Part shown: one piece after another, positions 8,664 through 15,891 of the stretch
Numbering within the stretch: position 1 is the stretch's first letter
How the letters are laid out: each line of letters opens with the position of its first letter
Source: Bifidobacterium breve
GTDB taxonomy: Bacteria; Actinomycetota; Acidimicrobiia; Acidimicrobiales; Acidimicrobilacustridaceae
Direction of reading: 5' to 3'
Assembly: GCA_945878645.1 (NCBI GenBank)
Contig: CAMCTW010000007.1
Location: forward strand, 1-34,321
DNA length: 34,321 nt
Program-made: the position numbers and the translations under genes
The notes under the pieces: generated by a model
Databases searched by the model: none
What the model was told of the DNA's origin: nothing
The model's input: the letters and a program-made list of their open reading frames with translations, nothing else

Positions 8664-10916
8664 ATGACTTCGGACACAACGCACTACCGCACTTGCCCGC
8701 TTTGCGAAGCGACCTGCGGCCTTGAGTTGACCGTTCGTGATGGCGCCGTTCTTCGTGTCCGTGGCGACCGCGACAACACCTTCTCAAAGGGCTTCATCTG
8801 CCCAAAGGGATCAGTGCTTCACAAGTTGCACACCGACCCTGACCGCCTACGCGCCCCCATTGTGCGACGCGGTGATGACCCAGAAACGGCCACATGGGAC
8901 GAAGTGTCGTGGGACGATGCCTTCGCCATCGTTGCCGAAGGCATCCAAGGCGTTATCGACCGGCACGGTCGCCATGCGGTGGGCGCGTATTTCGGAAATC
9001 CAAGTGTTCATTCACTCGGCACCGTCATTTACAACCGCGTACTCATTCAGGCAATGGCCAGTCCGCAGATGTATTCCGCGTCAACTGTCGATCAGATGCC
9101 CAAGCATGTTTCCAGTGGTTTGATGTTTGGGAATCCGATCCTGATTGCGGTACCTGACATTGACCGTACCGATCACTTGTTGATCCTCGGGGCGAACCCC
9201 TACGAATCAAACGGTTCACTGGCCACTGCACCCGATTGGCCTGGCCGCATGAAGGCCATACGCGAACGCGGCGGAAAGATTGTGGTTGTCGATCCTCGTC
9301 GCACCAAGACCGCAGCAAACGCCGACGAGTGGCACTCGATTCGCCCCGGAGGTGACGCGCTGTTGTTATGCGCGATGTTGCACGTGTTATTTACCGAAGA
9401 TCTGATCGATGCCGGTCGAGCGCCGGGCATGACCAGTGGCCTTCGCGAGATCGCCGATGCCGTTGAGCCGTTCACGCCGAGTGCAGTTGCCGAACGCATT
9501 GGAATCGACGCCGACACGATTTCCCGCATGGCTCGCGAACTCGCGGCCGCACCCACCGCCGTCGTGTACGGACGCATCGGCACACAAACCGTCGGCTTCG
9601 GAACGATCGCGGCATGGGCGGTCGACGCCCTCAACCTGGTCACCGGGAACCTTGATTCTCCTGGTGGAGCGATGTTCCCGCTCACGCCACATGAAAGTGG
9701 TCGAGGAAAAGGCCGCGGCCGCGGATTCCGCATTGGCCGTCGCCACAGCCGTGTGCGCAACTACCCCGAAGTACGCAGCGAGTACCCCGTTGCCGGTCTG
9801 GCCGAGGAAATCACGACCCCCGGCGATGGTCAGATCCGCGCCATGGTCACCGTGGGCGGAAACCCCGTTCTCTCCACCCCGCATTCGGCAGCACTCGATG
9901 CGGCAATGCGGGAATTGGAGTTCATGGTCAGTGTCGATCCGTATCTAAACGAAACCACCCGCAACTCAAATGTGATCCTTCCCCCACCCACTGCTCTTGA
10001 GCGCAGCGAATACCAAATGGCATTTATCGGGTTAGCCGTGCGCAACTTCGCGCAATGGGCTCCGCCCATGTTCGAGAGCGACTGTTTGCAAGAGCACGAA
10101 ATCCTCGGTCGACTCTCGCTCATTTTTACCGGCCCCGATGCCGGCAATGACCCTGCCGTGATCGATGCGATGTTGCTCGACGGCGCGCTGCAGTCAGCAA
10201 TCGATTCCACCGCCTCCCCCATTGCCGACCGATCCGTCGAGGAGTTGCGGGCGATCGTGCAAACCAATCCGTCGCGCACTGCCATCGATCACATTCTCGA
10301 TGTCATGATCCGCACTGGATCAAGCGGCGACTGGTTTGGCGCGGTCCCCGATGGACTTTCGCTCGACGCGTTCGAACAGAACCCGCACGGAATCGACCTC
10401 GGGGCGCTCCAACCCCGGCTACCTGAAGCGCTTCGTACCGAATCAGGAACCATTGAACTGGCACCACAAATTATTGTCGACGAGTTAGCTCGCCTCGCTA
10501 CCACGCTCGACACACCAATCGATACAGATGGATTGGTGCTCATTAGCCGACGTCATTTGCAGTCCAATAACTCGTGGATGCACAACGTTGAGGCGCTCGT
10601 GAAGGGAAAGGTTCGTTGCACACTGCTTGTTCATCCAAACGATGCCGCACGACTTTTGCTCATCGATGGTTCCGAAGCAGTCATTGCCTCTCGAGTTGGT
10701 TCGGTCAGTGCGCCTGTTGAGGTCACCGACGAAGTTCCCGTTGGGGTCGTGAGCCTTCCTCACGGCTGGGGCCACGATATGGCCGGCACTGTTTCTAAGG
10801 TCGCTTCGAAACGACCAGGTGTGAACTCGAATCTGCTCACCGATCCAGAACTTCTCGATCCGTTATCGGGCAATGCCGTGCTCAATGGCATTCCCGTCAC
10901 CGTTGTTCCGGCCTAG
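8664..10916 (+). CDS. Molybdopterin-dependent oxidoreductase (DMSO reductase family)
   Basis: A 750-residue member of the MopB/DMSO reductase superfamily, which moves electrons between a Mo-bis(molybdopterin) site and partner proteins. An N-terminal [4Fe-4S] site is visible as Cys11, Cys14, Cys18 and Cys46 (CPLCEATC and FICPKG). Cofactor-binding stretches follow, such as LILGANPYESNGS, VVVDPRRTKTA and a C-terminal molybdopterin dinucleotide-binding domain from about residue 610 (SRRHLQSNNSWMHN, LPHGWGHDM). No Tat signal is seen, so the protein should be cytoplasmic. No selenocysteine codon is apparent, and the Mo ligand is not obvious. No FeS or membrane partner subunit lies next to it, so the electron partner is unknown. 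ATG 8664 is preferred over TTG 8622 because it places the Cys motif normally and sits six bases after TACGCT. Confidence 0.88.
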   Translation: MTSDTTHYRTCPLCEATCGLELTVRDGAVLRVRGDRDNTFSKGFICPKGSVLHKLHTDPDRLRAPIVRRGDDPETATWDEVSWDDAFAIVAEGIQGVIDRHGRHAVGAYFGNPSVHSLGTVIYNRVLIQAMASPQMYSASTVDQMPKHVSSGLMFGNPILIAVPDIDRTDHLLILGANPYESNGSLATAPDWPGRMKAIRERGGKIVVVDPRRTKTAANADEWHSIRPGGDALLLCAMLHVLFTEDLIDAGRAPGMTSGLREIADAVEPFTPSAVAERIGIDADTISRMARELAAAPTAVVYGRIGTQTVGFGTIAAWAVDALNLVTGNLDSPGGAMFPLTPHESGRGKGRGRGFRIGRRHSRVRNYPEVRSEYPVAGLAEEITTPGDGQIRAMVTVGGNPVLSTPHSAALDAAMRELEFMVSVDPYLNETTRNSNVILPPPTALERSEYQMAFIGLAVRNFAQWAPPMFESDCLQEHEILGRLSLIFTGPDAGNDPAVIDAMLLDGALQSAIDSTASPIADRSVEELRAIVQTNPSRTAIDHILDVMIRTGSSGDWFGAVPDGLSLDAFEQNPHGIDLGALQPRLPEALRTESGTIELAPQIIVDELARLATTLDTPIDTDGLVLISRRHLQSNNSWMHNVEALVKGKVRCTLLVHPNDAARLLLIDGSEAVIASRVGSVSAPVEVTDEVPVGVVSLPHGWGHDMAGTVSKVASKRPGVNSNLLTDPELLDPLSGNAVLNGIPVTVVPA

Positions 10917-10932
10917 CCCGCACTCCCAAGAA

Positions 10933-12195
10933 TCAGCTCAGGTCGGTTTCGGCTGCTAGCGGATGAACGGCGAGTGCTTCCGCCTCAGCCTCTGCTCGAA
11001 GTGCCCGAGTCATGAACAAGAACACGATGCCCCACAGAAGGCTTCCACCGCCAATGATGGCGATCGTTGCCGATGGACCGATCACACCACTCATGAGCCC
11101 CGAGAACACCAGCGACAGGCTCATCGCCAACGTTACGAGTGCAGCATCAGCAGCAAAGATCCGACCTCGCAGTTCATCTGGTGTCAGCATTTGCAGGCCA
11201 TAAATGGTGAGTGCCCACTGCGCGCCGCCACCGAGGTGGGCCAGCATCACGCCAATCGCCGCAAGCACCAACCATGGAGCGATTGCGACGCCCAAATACA
11301 TCGTTCCGTAGCCGATCGCCGCGAACCCACACGCCAGCAGCACTCCATGAATACCCCGAGCGACAAGGCGAGTAATAAGTAGCGGGCCTAGGACAACACC
11401 AACCCCCCGACCGGCAAGTAAAAGCCCGATGGCGCCGTCGCTTCCTTGAAATTTCACTGTTGCCAACACAGCCAACATGCCCACAACCCCAGCACCGAAA
11501 CCGAAACCGATATGCGAACCAATCAACGCCATGATCGCAGGGTGTCGCCGCGCATGGGCGAGAGCCTCCCGGGTATCACGAATTGGTCGCATCCGCTCGG
11601 TGTAAACCCGCGCCGTTCCCGAAGCCTGAAGTGACTCACGAATACTCAAAATGAGAAGTGCCGCCATAACAAAACTTGCTGCATCAGCAATGAATGCAGC
11701 ATTGCGACCAAACGCGACCGTGAACAGTGCACCGAGCGCTGCGCCTATCGCGAGCATCGCTCCCCATGTCGCGGCCATCATCGAGGTCGCCGTTGCGAGG
11801 TCCTTTTCCTCCACGATGTTCGGAACGCCAGCCTGTGCTGCGGGGCCAAAGAACGAACCAAACGCTGCGACTCCACCTTGGGCAACAAACACGATCCACG
11901 GTGCACCGTGACCAGCAAGGAGAAACGTCAGCGCAACAACTGCCTGGGCAAAGGACGCAATAATCAAAATCTTGCGACGATCAAACCGATCGGCCACGGG
12001 ACCCGCAATCGGTCCCATGATGAATGTGGGAAGCGTTTGAGCAACCCAAAATAAGGACGCGAGAAAATCCGAACCAGTTGCGTCGAGCAATAGGCCGATA
12101 GCGGCGACCGCGGCAAACCAGTCACCGCCGTAGCTAATGACCTGTGCGGTGAAAAGTTTTCGGAATGCAGGGTTACGACGAAGCAGCGACCACAT
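10933..12195 (-). CDS. MFS transporter, EntS/MFS_3-like
   Basis: A 420-residue major facilitator protein with about 12 hydrophobic segments. The N-terminus (RNPAFRKLFTAQVISYGGDWF) and the conserved A-loop PVADRFDRRKILI after TM2 match the EntS/MFS_3 group of exporters. The long central loop near residues 190-215 (ARVYTERMRPIRDTREALAHAR) separates the two six-helix halves. It is probably a proton-driven exporter in the cytoplasmic membrane; the substrate is not predictable. The gene starts six bases after the stop of the gene at 12202-13329, so the two are probably cotranscribed. It converges with the molybdopterin oxidoreductase gene, 16 bases away. Confidence 0.88.
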   Translation of the reverse strand: MWSLLRRNPAFRKLFTAQVISYGGDWFAAVAAIGLLLDATGSDFLASLFWVAQTLPTFIMGPIAGPVADRFDRRKILIIASFAQAVVALTFLLAGHGAPWIVFVAQGGVAAFGSFFGPAAQAGVPNIVEEKDLATATSMMAATWGAMLAIGAALGALFTVAFGRNAAFIADAASFVMAALLILSIRESLQASGTARVYTERMRPIRDTREALAHARRHPAIMALIGSHIGFGFGAGVVGMLAVLATVKFQGSDGAIGLLLAGRGVGVVLGPLLITRLVARGIHGVLLACGFAAIGYGTMYLGVAIAPWLVLAAIGVMLAHLGGGAQWALTIYGLQMLTPDELRGRIFAADAALVTLAMSLSLVFSGLMSGVIGPSATIAIIGGGSLLWGIVFLFMTRALRAEAEAEALAVHPLAAETDLS

Positions 12196-12201
12196 CAGTG
12201 G

Positions 12202-13329
12202 TTAGGCCGGATTCCAACCATCGACCATGCCAGTGAGTCCTGTGGGCTCGTGAGGGCCAAACGACAGTTGCTCGAGCACGCCGACACCCACTCGATCACC
12301 CATACGAACCTTGCACAGGGTCTGGATATGGATGCACGAAGGATCCTGCGGGTTGAACTCGCCCAAGGGAACCGATTCGCTACCAACTTCAAGGGTTCCG
12401 TGCAAGGAACCATGCGCCCAATGCGGGTGGCTGTAGCCGATGCCACGCATACGGAATGTGTAGAGGGGCTCGAATTCAATGCGATCGACGGTGCCATCGG
12501 CGTGGCTCACTTCGATGGCCGCCGATTCCATCTCGCGGCGACCTTTTTGCCATTGGAGTTCGTAACGAATGTTGCCGACCTCTTCAGGTTCGACGATATC
12601 GGCACCCCATGTCGGGGCATCAGGCGAATCAAGCACAGGGACAACGAGCGCCGATTCCATCCAGCGCGTTCCATCGGCACGTTCGAACATTGCAAGGTGA
12701 GTACACATGTCGTCGAAGTGCAACGGCGCCCACAACCAGAAAATTTGCATTTCACCAGGCGTGAAGTTTGTTGGTGTCTGCACGCCAACACCACGAACGC
12801 CCCACGAACGATCGCGAACACCGAATGTGGATTCGGCCTTTACATCAATGATCTGGCCCTTGACGTTGATCGTGCCTTCCCACGTTCCCCACTGCGTCAG
12901 ACGCGTGTAGTCCATGATCTTGACGTTGTTGCGAACAATGGTTTGCTTCGGCTCTTCAATCACTGCGGTGCGCGCACGAAACAACAAGTCACACGAAATG
13001 TTTTCGTCGTTGGGGGCGACGGTGAACCGAATTTCCTTCAATGGTTCGGGCACTGAAATGGAGATCGGACCAATTGTCGTTTCGCGGCCCAGCGGCATTG
13101 CCCCAGAGGCGAAAATCGAGTGCTCAACACCATCGACAACGACACTGAACGCGGCGTCGATAACGCCGCGATTGGGGTAGTGCCCCATGGCACCGCCAAT
13201 GAAGAAAGCGCCGTCTCGATCACAGCCGTTAAAGAAGTAACGGTCGTAATGATTCGGATCGGCGCTGACGGTCTGAACGATTGGATCCCCGGTCTGATGG
13301 ATCGGGAAATCGTCGAATGGTGTGATCAT
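12202..13329 (-). CDS. Uncharacterised protein, possibly AttH/CrtC-like lipocalin fold
   Basis: A 375-residue protein I cannot name. It begins MITPFDDFPIHQTGDP and carries FGVRDRSWGVRG near residue 175, which resembles the G-x-RD-x-SWG motif of AttH/CrtC (carotenoid hydratase-like) and related DUF7064/7065 proteins of mycobacteria. No signal peptide or membrane helix is visible. Trp- and aromatic-rich beta segments are spread along the length, fitting a double lipocalin-like barrel. The frame runs open to 13470, but that extension crosses tRNA-Val, so the ATG at 13329 with an AGGGGGAAG ribosome site is used. It is likely cotranscribed with the downstream MFS exporter, hinting at a hydrophobic ligand or product. 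Function is inference only. Confidence 0.75.
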   Translation of the reverse strand: MITPFDDFPIHQTGDPIVQTVSADPNHYDRYFFNGCDRDGAFFIGGAMGHYPNRGVIDAAFSVVVDGVEHSIFASGAMPLGRETTIGPISISVPEPLKEIRFTVAPNDENISCDLLFRARTAVIEEPKQTIVRNNVKIMDYTRLTQWGTWEGTINVKGQIIDVKAESTFGVRDRSWGVRGVGVQTPTNFTPGEMQIFWLWAPLHFDDMCTHLAMFERADGTRWMESALVVPVLDSPDAPTWGADIVEPEEVGNIRYELQWQKGRREMESAAIEVSHADGTVDRIEFEPLYTFRMRGIGYSHPHWAHGSLHGTLEVGSESVPLGEFNPQDPSCIHIQTLCKVRMGDRVGVGVLEQLSFGPHEPTGLTGMVDGWNPA

Positions 13330-13378
13330 GGTGCTTCCCCCTGTGCTGCGTAAGAATGACATTGGCCTGAAGCGACAA

Positions 13379-13398
13379 CGGCCGCCTGAGGGCGGCCG
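13379..13398 (-). terminator. GC-rich hairpin after tRNA-Val
   Basis: Arms CGGCCGCC (13379-13386) and GGCGGCCG (13391-13398) form a perfect 8-bp stem with a TGAG loop, 14 bases past the 3' end of tRNA-Val on the minus strand. The following T content is poor, so termination may be partial and could let transcription into the 13329 gene. Confidence 0.5.
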
Positions 13399-13411
13399 AA
13401 GTGCTTGAGAG

Positions 13412-13485
13412 TGGACCCGACTGGACTCGAACCAGCGACCCCTTCCGTGTCGAGGAAGTGCTCTAGCCAACTGAGCTACGGGTCC
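13412..13485 (-). tRNA. tRNA-Val(GAC) with C33
   Basis: A 74-base cloverleaf: acceptor GGACCCG/CGGGTCC, D stem GCTC/GAGC, anticodon stem CTTCC/GGAAG, T stem GCTGG/CCAGT (one G-U pair), discriminator A. CCA is not encoded. The anticodon loop on the minus strand is TCGACAC, giving anticodon GAC (valine). Position 33 is C where almost all tRNAs have U. All stems are intact, so it looks like a working gene rather than a decayed copy. A TAGGGT -10 box lies upstream. Confidence 0.93.
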
Positions 13486-13499
13486 TTACAAGGCCCCGA

Positions 13500-13505
13500 A
13501 CCCTA
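13500..13505 (-). promoter_or_regulatory. -10 box of tRNA-Val
   Basis: The minus strand reads TAGGGT, 14 bases before the mature 5' end of tRNA-Val. The same TAGGGT box precedes tRNA-Gly and the Thr-rich gene. Confidence 0.5.
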
Positions 13506-13550
13506 GCAGCACCCCCAGCCCCTTCCCCCAAGCTGGCCCGGGCAATACCA

Positions 13551-14110
13551 ATGTCAACCCAAGTCTGGCCAACGACGTTGCCTCCCACGACAACTACCGC
13601 CGCGGCATGGCCCAAAGGACCCGTCCTCACTCTTCCCGCGGCCGGTGCTGTGCCGGTGATCTCCGCGATTGCCACGGCTGATCCCGATTATTTCTTTCGC
13701 GTTCTCGCTTCGGGCGGAACGATCAACTCTCATACCAAGCCACATAGGCAACTCACAAGGCTCAGTGCCGCGTTGCAGCGCAATGAAATCTGCGGCATGA
13801 GAGACACCCTTGGTCACATATGTTTGTTCCCGGCCACTTGTTCCGAGCGCCTTACGGCCTCAGCAATGGGGCGACTCAAACCGCTGCTGGTAGTTGCAGC
13901 ATCAACGCTGTGCTGTTTTGGCACGCAGTGTTGAACGATCGCCGAATCGACTATCAACATGGCGACCAACTGCAACCTGGTGACATTGTCCTCGCTCATT
14001 TCACTGCCGACCTTTACGACAACATTCGAGGTCTGTTGTGGCAGTGCGCACTACAAAGCCTCACGGTTGCTCCGATCGAGGACTACTTACCCCTTCCCGG
14101 AGACGGCTAG
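13551..14110 (+). pseudogene. Decayed polysaccharide deacetylase (NodB/CE4) gene
   Basis: Two plus-strand frames together encode the C-terminal part of a CE4 deacetylase. The first (from 13551) carries DYFFRVLASGGTINSHTKPH with the HTxxH metal motif and NEICGMRDTLG. The second (through 14110) carries FRAPYGLSN (RxPY motif), a stretch reading NDRRIDYQHGDQLQPGDIVL with LAHF (LxH motif), and an IEDYLP end. The frames join at about 13811-13822 by a one-base change. The catalytic TFDDG motif expected before HTxxH is absent; instead a Thr/Pro-rich linker runs into PVLTLPAAGAVPVI, suggesting an internal deletion as well. The remnant is wedged between tRNA-Val and tRNA-Cys, and its TAG stop is part of the tRNA-Cys -10 box. 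Sequencing error could explain the frameshift but not the missing motif. Confidence 0.8.
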
Positions 14111-14113
14111 AGT
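14108..14113 (+). promoter_or_regulatory. -10 box of tRNA-Cys
   Basis: TAGAGT lies 11 bases before the 5' end of tRNA-Cys. Its first three bases are the stop codon of the decayed deacetylase frame. Confidence 0.45.
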
Positions 14114-14124
14114 GAGGCGGCCAT

Positions 14125-14199
14125 GGCGGCGTGGCCGAGTGGCTTAGGCAGGGCCCTGCAAAGGCCCGTACCCCAGTTCGACTCTGGGCGCCGCCTCCA
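14125..14199 (+). tRNA. tRNA-Cys(GCA), CCA encoded
   Basis: The cloverleaf has acceptor GGCGGCG/CGCCGCC, anticodon stem GGGCC/GGCCC with loop CTGCAAA (anticodon GCA, U33 present), T arm CCCAG/CTGGG and discriminator U73, the identity base for cysteine. The mature body is 14125-14196 and CCA follows at 14197-14199. Confidence 0.96.
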
Positions 14200-14204
14200 A
14201 ACTG

Positions 14205-14236
14205 AAGAAGGCCCGGCCAATCGGCCGGGCCTTCTT
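14205..14236. terminator. Strong intrinsic terminator after tRNA-Cys
   Basis: Arms AAGAAGGCCCGGCC (14205-14218) and GGCCGGGCCTTCTT (14223-14236) pair perfectly around an AATC loop, ending in a T run. A/T flanks on both sides let it work in both directions, for tRNA-Cys and for the minus-strand gene ending at 14292. Confidence 0.9.
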
Positions 14237-14240
14237 TGCA

Positions 14241-14278
14241 CGCTCGTCTCATTCGGGGGGCGGAGTCAGAGACGAGCG
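14241..14278 (-). terminator. Second hairpin at the 3' end of the secreted-protein gene
   Basis: Arms CGCTCGTCTC (14241-14250) and GAGACGAGCG (14269-14278) pair perfectly around an 18-base loop, 13 bases past the stop of the minus-strand gene. It lacks a T tail and probably protects the 3' end or assists the adjacent terminator. Confidence 0.45.
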
Positions 14279-14291
14279 GGTGTTGCGGGAC

Positions 14292-14894
14292 TCAGTTAGC
14301 CGCAGGAGCGGTTGGCTTCTGACCAGCCGGTCCACCCTTGGGACCATTACCGCCGCGGCGACCACCTTCGGGGCGAGGGTTGTTCACTCGCTCGGTGACA
14401 CGGTCGGTGACGTTGGCCAGTTTCTCGTCGGCCTGAGCTTGGGTGATTTCACCTGAGGCAACTTCCTCATTGATGTGGTTGGTTGCCGATGCAACAAGAG
14501 CGTCGATGACGACCTGGACGTTGACTCCCTTTGACTCAGCGACCTGCGCAAGCGTCTGTCCACCCTTGAGAGCGGTGTGCAGTTCATCGGTGGTCATGCC
14601 GAGGGCCTGAGCAGCCACATCAAGGCCAGGACCGCCCTTGGCGCCCTTGGGGCCAGCTTCCTTGAGCGCGGCGACCACTGCGTCGGCCTGGGCCTGAGTG
14701 ATGGTGCCAGCGTCAACGAGGGGCTTGAGGGTCTCGTTGAGACGCACTGACGGATCAGGACGGTTAGCGGGGGCGGTTGCTGCGGTGGTGTTGGCCGTCT
14801 GGGCACCAGAGATTGCCGGGACAGCAATGAGGCCAGCGGCAGATCCGACGACGAGGCCGGCTCCGAGACTGATGGAAACAAGTTTCTTGTTCAT
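14292..14894 (-). CDS. Secreted helical-repeat protein of unknown function
   Basis: A 200-residue exported protein. A signal peptide is clear: MNKK, a hydrophobic core (LVSISLGAGLVVGSAAGLIA) and a probable cleavage site near ISGAQTA, about residue 31. The mature part holds two related helical pieces built on GTITQAQADAVVAAL (about 62-76) and GEITQAQADEKLANV (about 155-169), like the repeat of DUF2680/YckD-type proteins. Between them is LGMTTDELHTALKGGQTLAQ, also common in such secreted proteins. The tail is rich in Gly, Arg, Lys and Pro and probably disordered. The ATG at 14894 has an AAGGAG site seven bases upstream, the best ribosome site in the window, suggesting high expression. The function is unknown. 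Confidence 0.82.
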   Translation of the reverse strand: MNKKLVSISLGAGLVVGSAAGLIAVPAISGAQTANTTAATAPANRPDPSVRLNETLKPLVDAGTITQAQADAVVAALKEAGPKGAKGGPGLDVAAQALGMTTDELHTALKGGQTLAQVAESKGVNVQVVIDALVASATNHINEEVASGEITQAQADEKLANVTDRVTERVNNPRPEGGRRGGNGPKGGPAGQKPTAPAAN

Positions 14895-15016
14895 GGTGAG
14901 GCTCCTTGATTGGGATGTGGGGGTGGGGGGGTGTCCGTTGGGGACACACACAGCATCAACGCGAGAGGTAAGAAGCCCCCGAAATGAAGGTGAGAATTTG
15001 GGAAGAATCCAGGATT

Positions 15017-15811
15017 TCAGGAATTCGGCGAGAAATCAACCAAATCGATCGCGGCGAAGTCGGGTTGACGGCGTTCGGCCAATGCCACCATCGCTTCCAT
15101 GTTCGCAGGACGGCCCATGAGATAGGCGAAGGCTGCATTTTCGCGATCGCGCGCGGCATCGATCTGTGGCTTGATCGCCGCCATGATCGTCTTCTTCGAC
15201 TCGACCAACGAAGAAATCGATTTCGATGCAAGTACACGCGCGTGCTTCATGGTTTCTTCCATCAGCGCATCGGGTTCACAAACTTTCCACGTGATGCCCA
15301 TCTCAAGACATTCCTGCGCGGATAACCATTCGGAACTCATGAGCGCCCATGTTGCATTGTGGCGACCAATCATTGCGGGGAACGTATAACTACTTGCCGC
15401 TTCAGGCGCCACTGCAAGCGCAGTGAACGGGCATCGAACACGCGCTTCGGTGGACATGAAGACAAGGTCAGAAAGCGCAAGCATTGTTGCGCCAATTCCA
15501 AGTGCCATTCCGTTCACTGCGCAGATCAACGGTTTTGGAAAATCAACGAGATTGTCGACGAGTCCGGGAAAACCGTGACGACCACTTTCGACACCACCGG
15601 TATTGCGCATCGCCATTTCAACAACATCGGTGCCGGCGGAGAACGAACGCCCGGTTCCCGTGATAATGACGACCGCAACCGAATTGTCAGCAGCTGCATC
15701 GAGAAGAGCATCGGTGGTTGCGTCATAGAGCGCTTCGTTAAATGCATTGAGCGCGTCGGGCCGGTTCAGCGTGATGATCCGGATGCGATCGACGTCAGTA
15801 ATTTCCAGCAC
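15017..15811 (-). CDS. Enoyl-CoA hydratase/isomerase family protein
   Basis: A 264-residue crotonase-fold protein, expected to hydrate or isomerise an enoyl-CoA in fatty acid or related acyl-CoA breakdown. The N-terminal strand RIRIITLNRPDALNAFN, the CoA-binding and oxyanion-hole stretches FSAGTDVVEM (near 65) and NGMALGIGATM (near 105), and PEAASSYTFP are typical. Glu of the APEAAS stretch sits where the second hydratase acid is expected, but the first acid is not obvious, so isomerase or another crotonase activity is possible. GTG 15811 is chosen because AGGGGGG precedes it by six bases; an ATG at 15859 has neither a ribosome site nor a TAnnnT box. It lies 80 bases after the acyl-CoA synthetase gene on the same strand and is likely cotranscribed with it. 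Confidence 0.88.
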   Translation of the reverse strand: MLEITDVDRIRIITLNRPDALNAFNEALYDATTDALLDAAADNSVAVVIITGTGRSFSAGTDVVEMAMRNTGGVESGRHGFPGLVDNLVDFPKPLICAVNGMALGIGATMLALSDLVFMSTEARVRCPFTALAVAPEAASSYTFPAMIGRHNATWALMSSEWLSAQECLEMGITWKVCEPDALMEETMKHARVLASKSISSLVESKKTIMAAIKPQIDAARDRENAAFAYLMGRPANMEAMVALAERRQPDFAAIDLVDFSPNS

Positions 15812-15891
15812 GGTGTCCCCCCTGAGCGCCGGGAATTTCCAGTCGGCACGTCTCCACATCGTGCCACCCAGAGAGAGCTCCGCCGAACTCG

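Noticed and set aside
12250-13056. Plus-strand frame of 268 codons
   Set aside because: It lies antisense to the 375-residue gene, which has a ribosome site and protein-like composition; the plus frame is Arg/His/Cys-rich as shadows are.
13330-13470. N-terminal extension of the 12202 gene
   Set aside because: It would translate through tRNA-Val and a hairpin; ATG 13329 has a good ribosome site.
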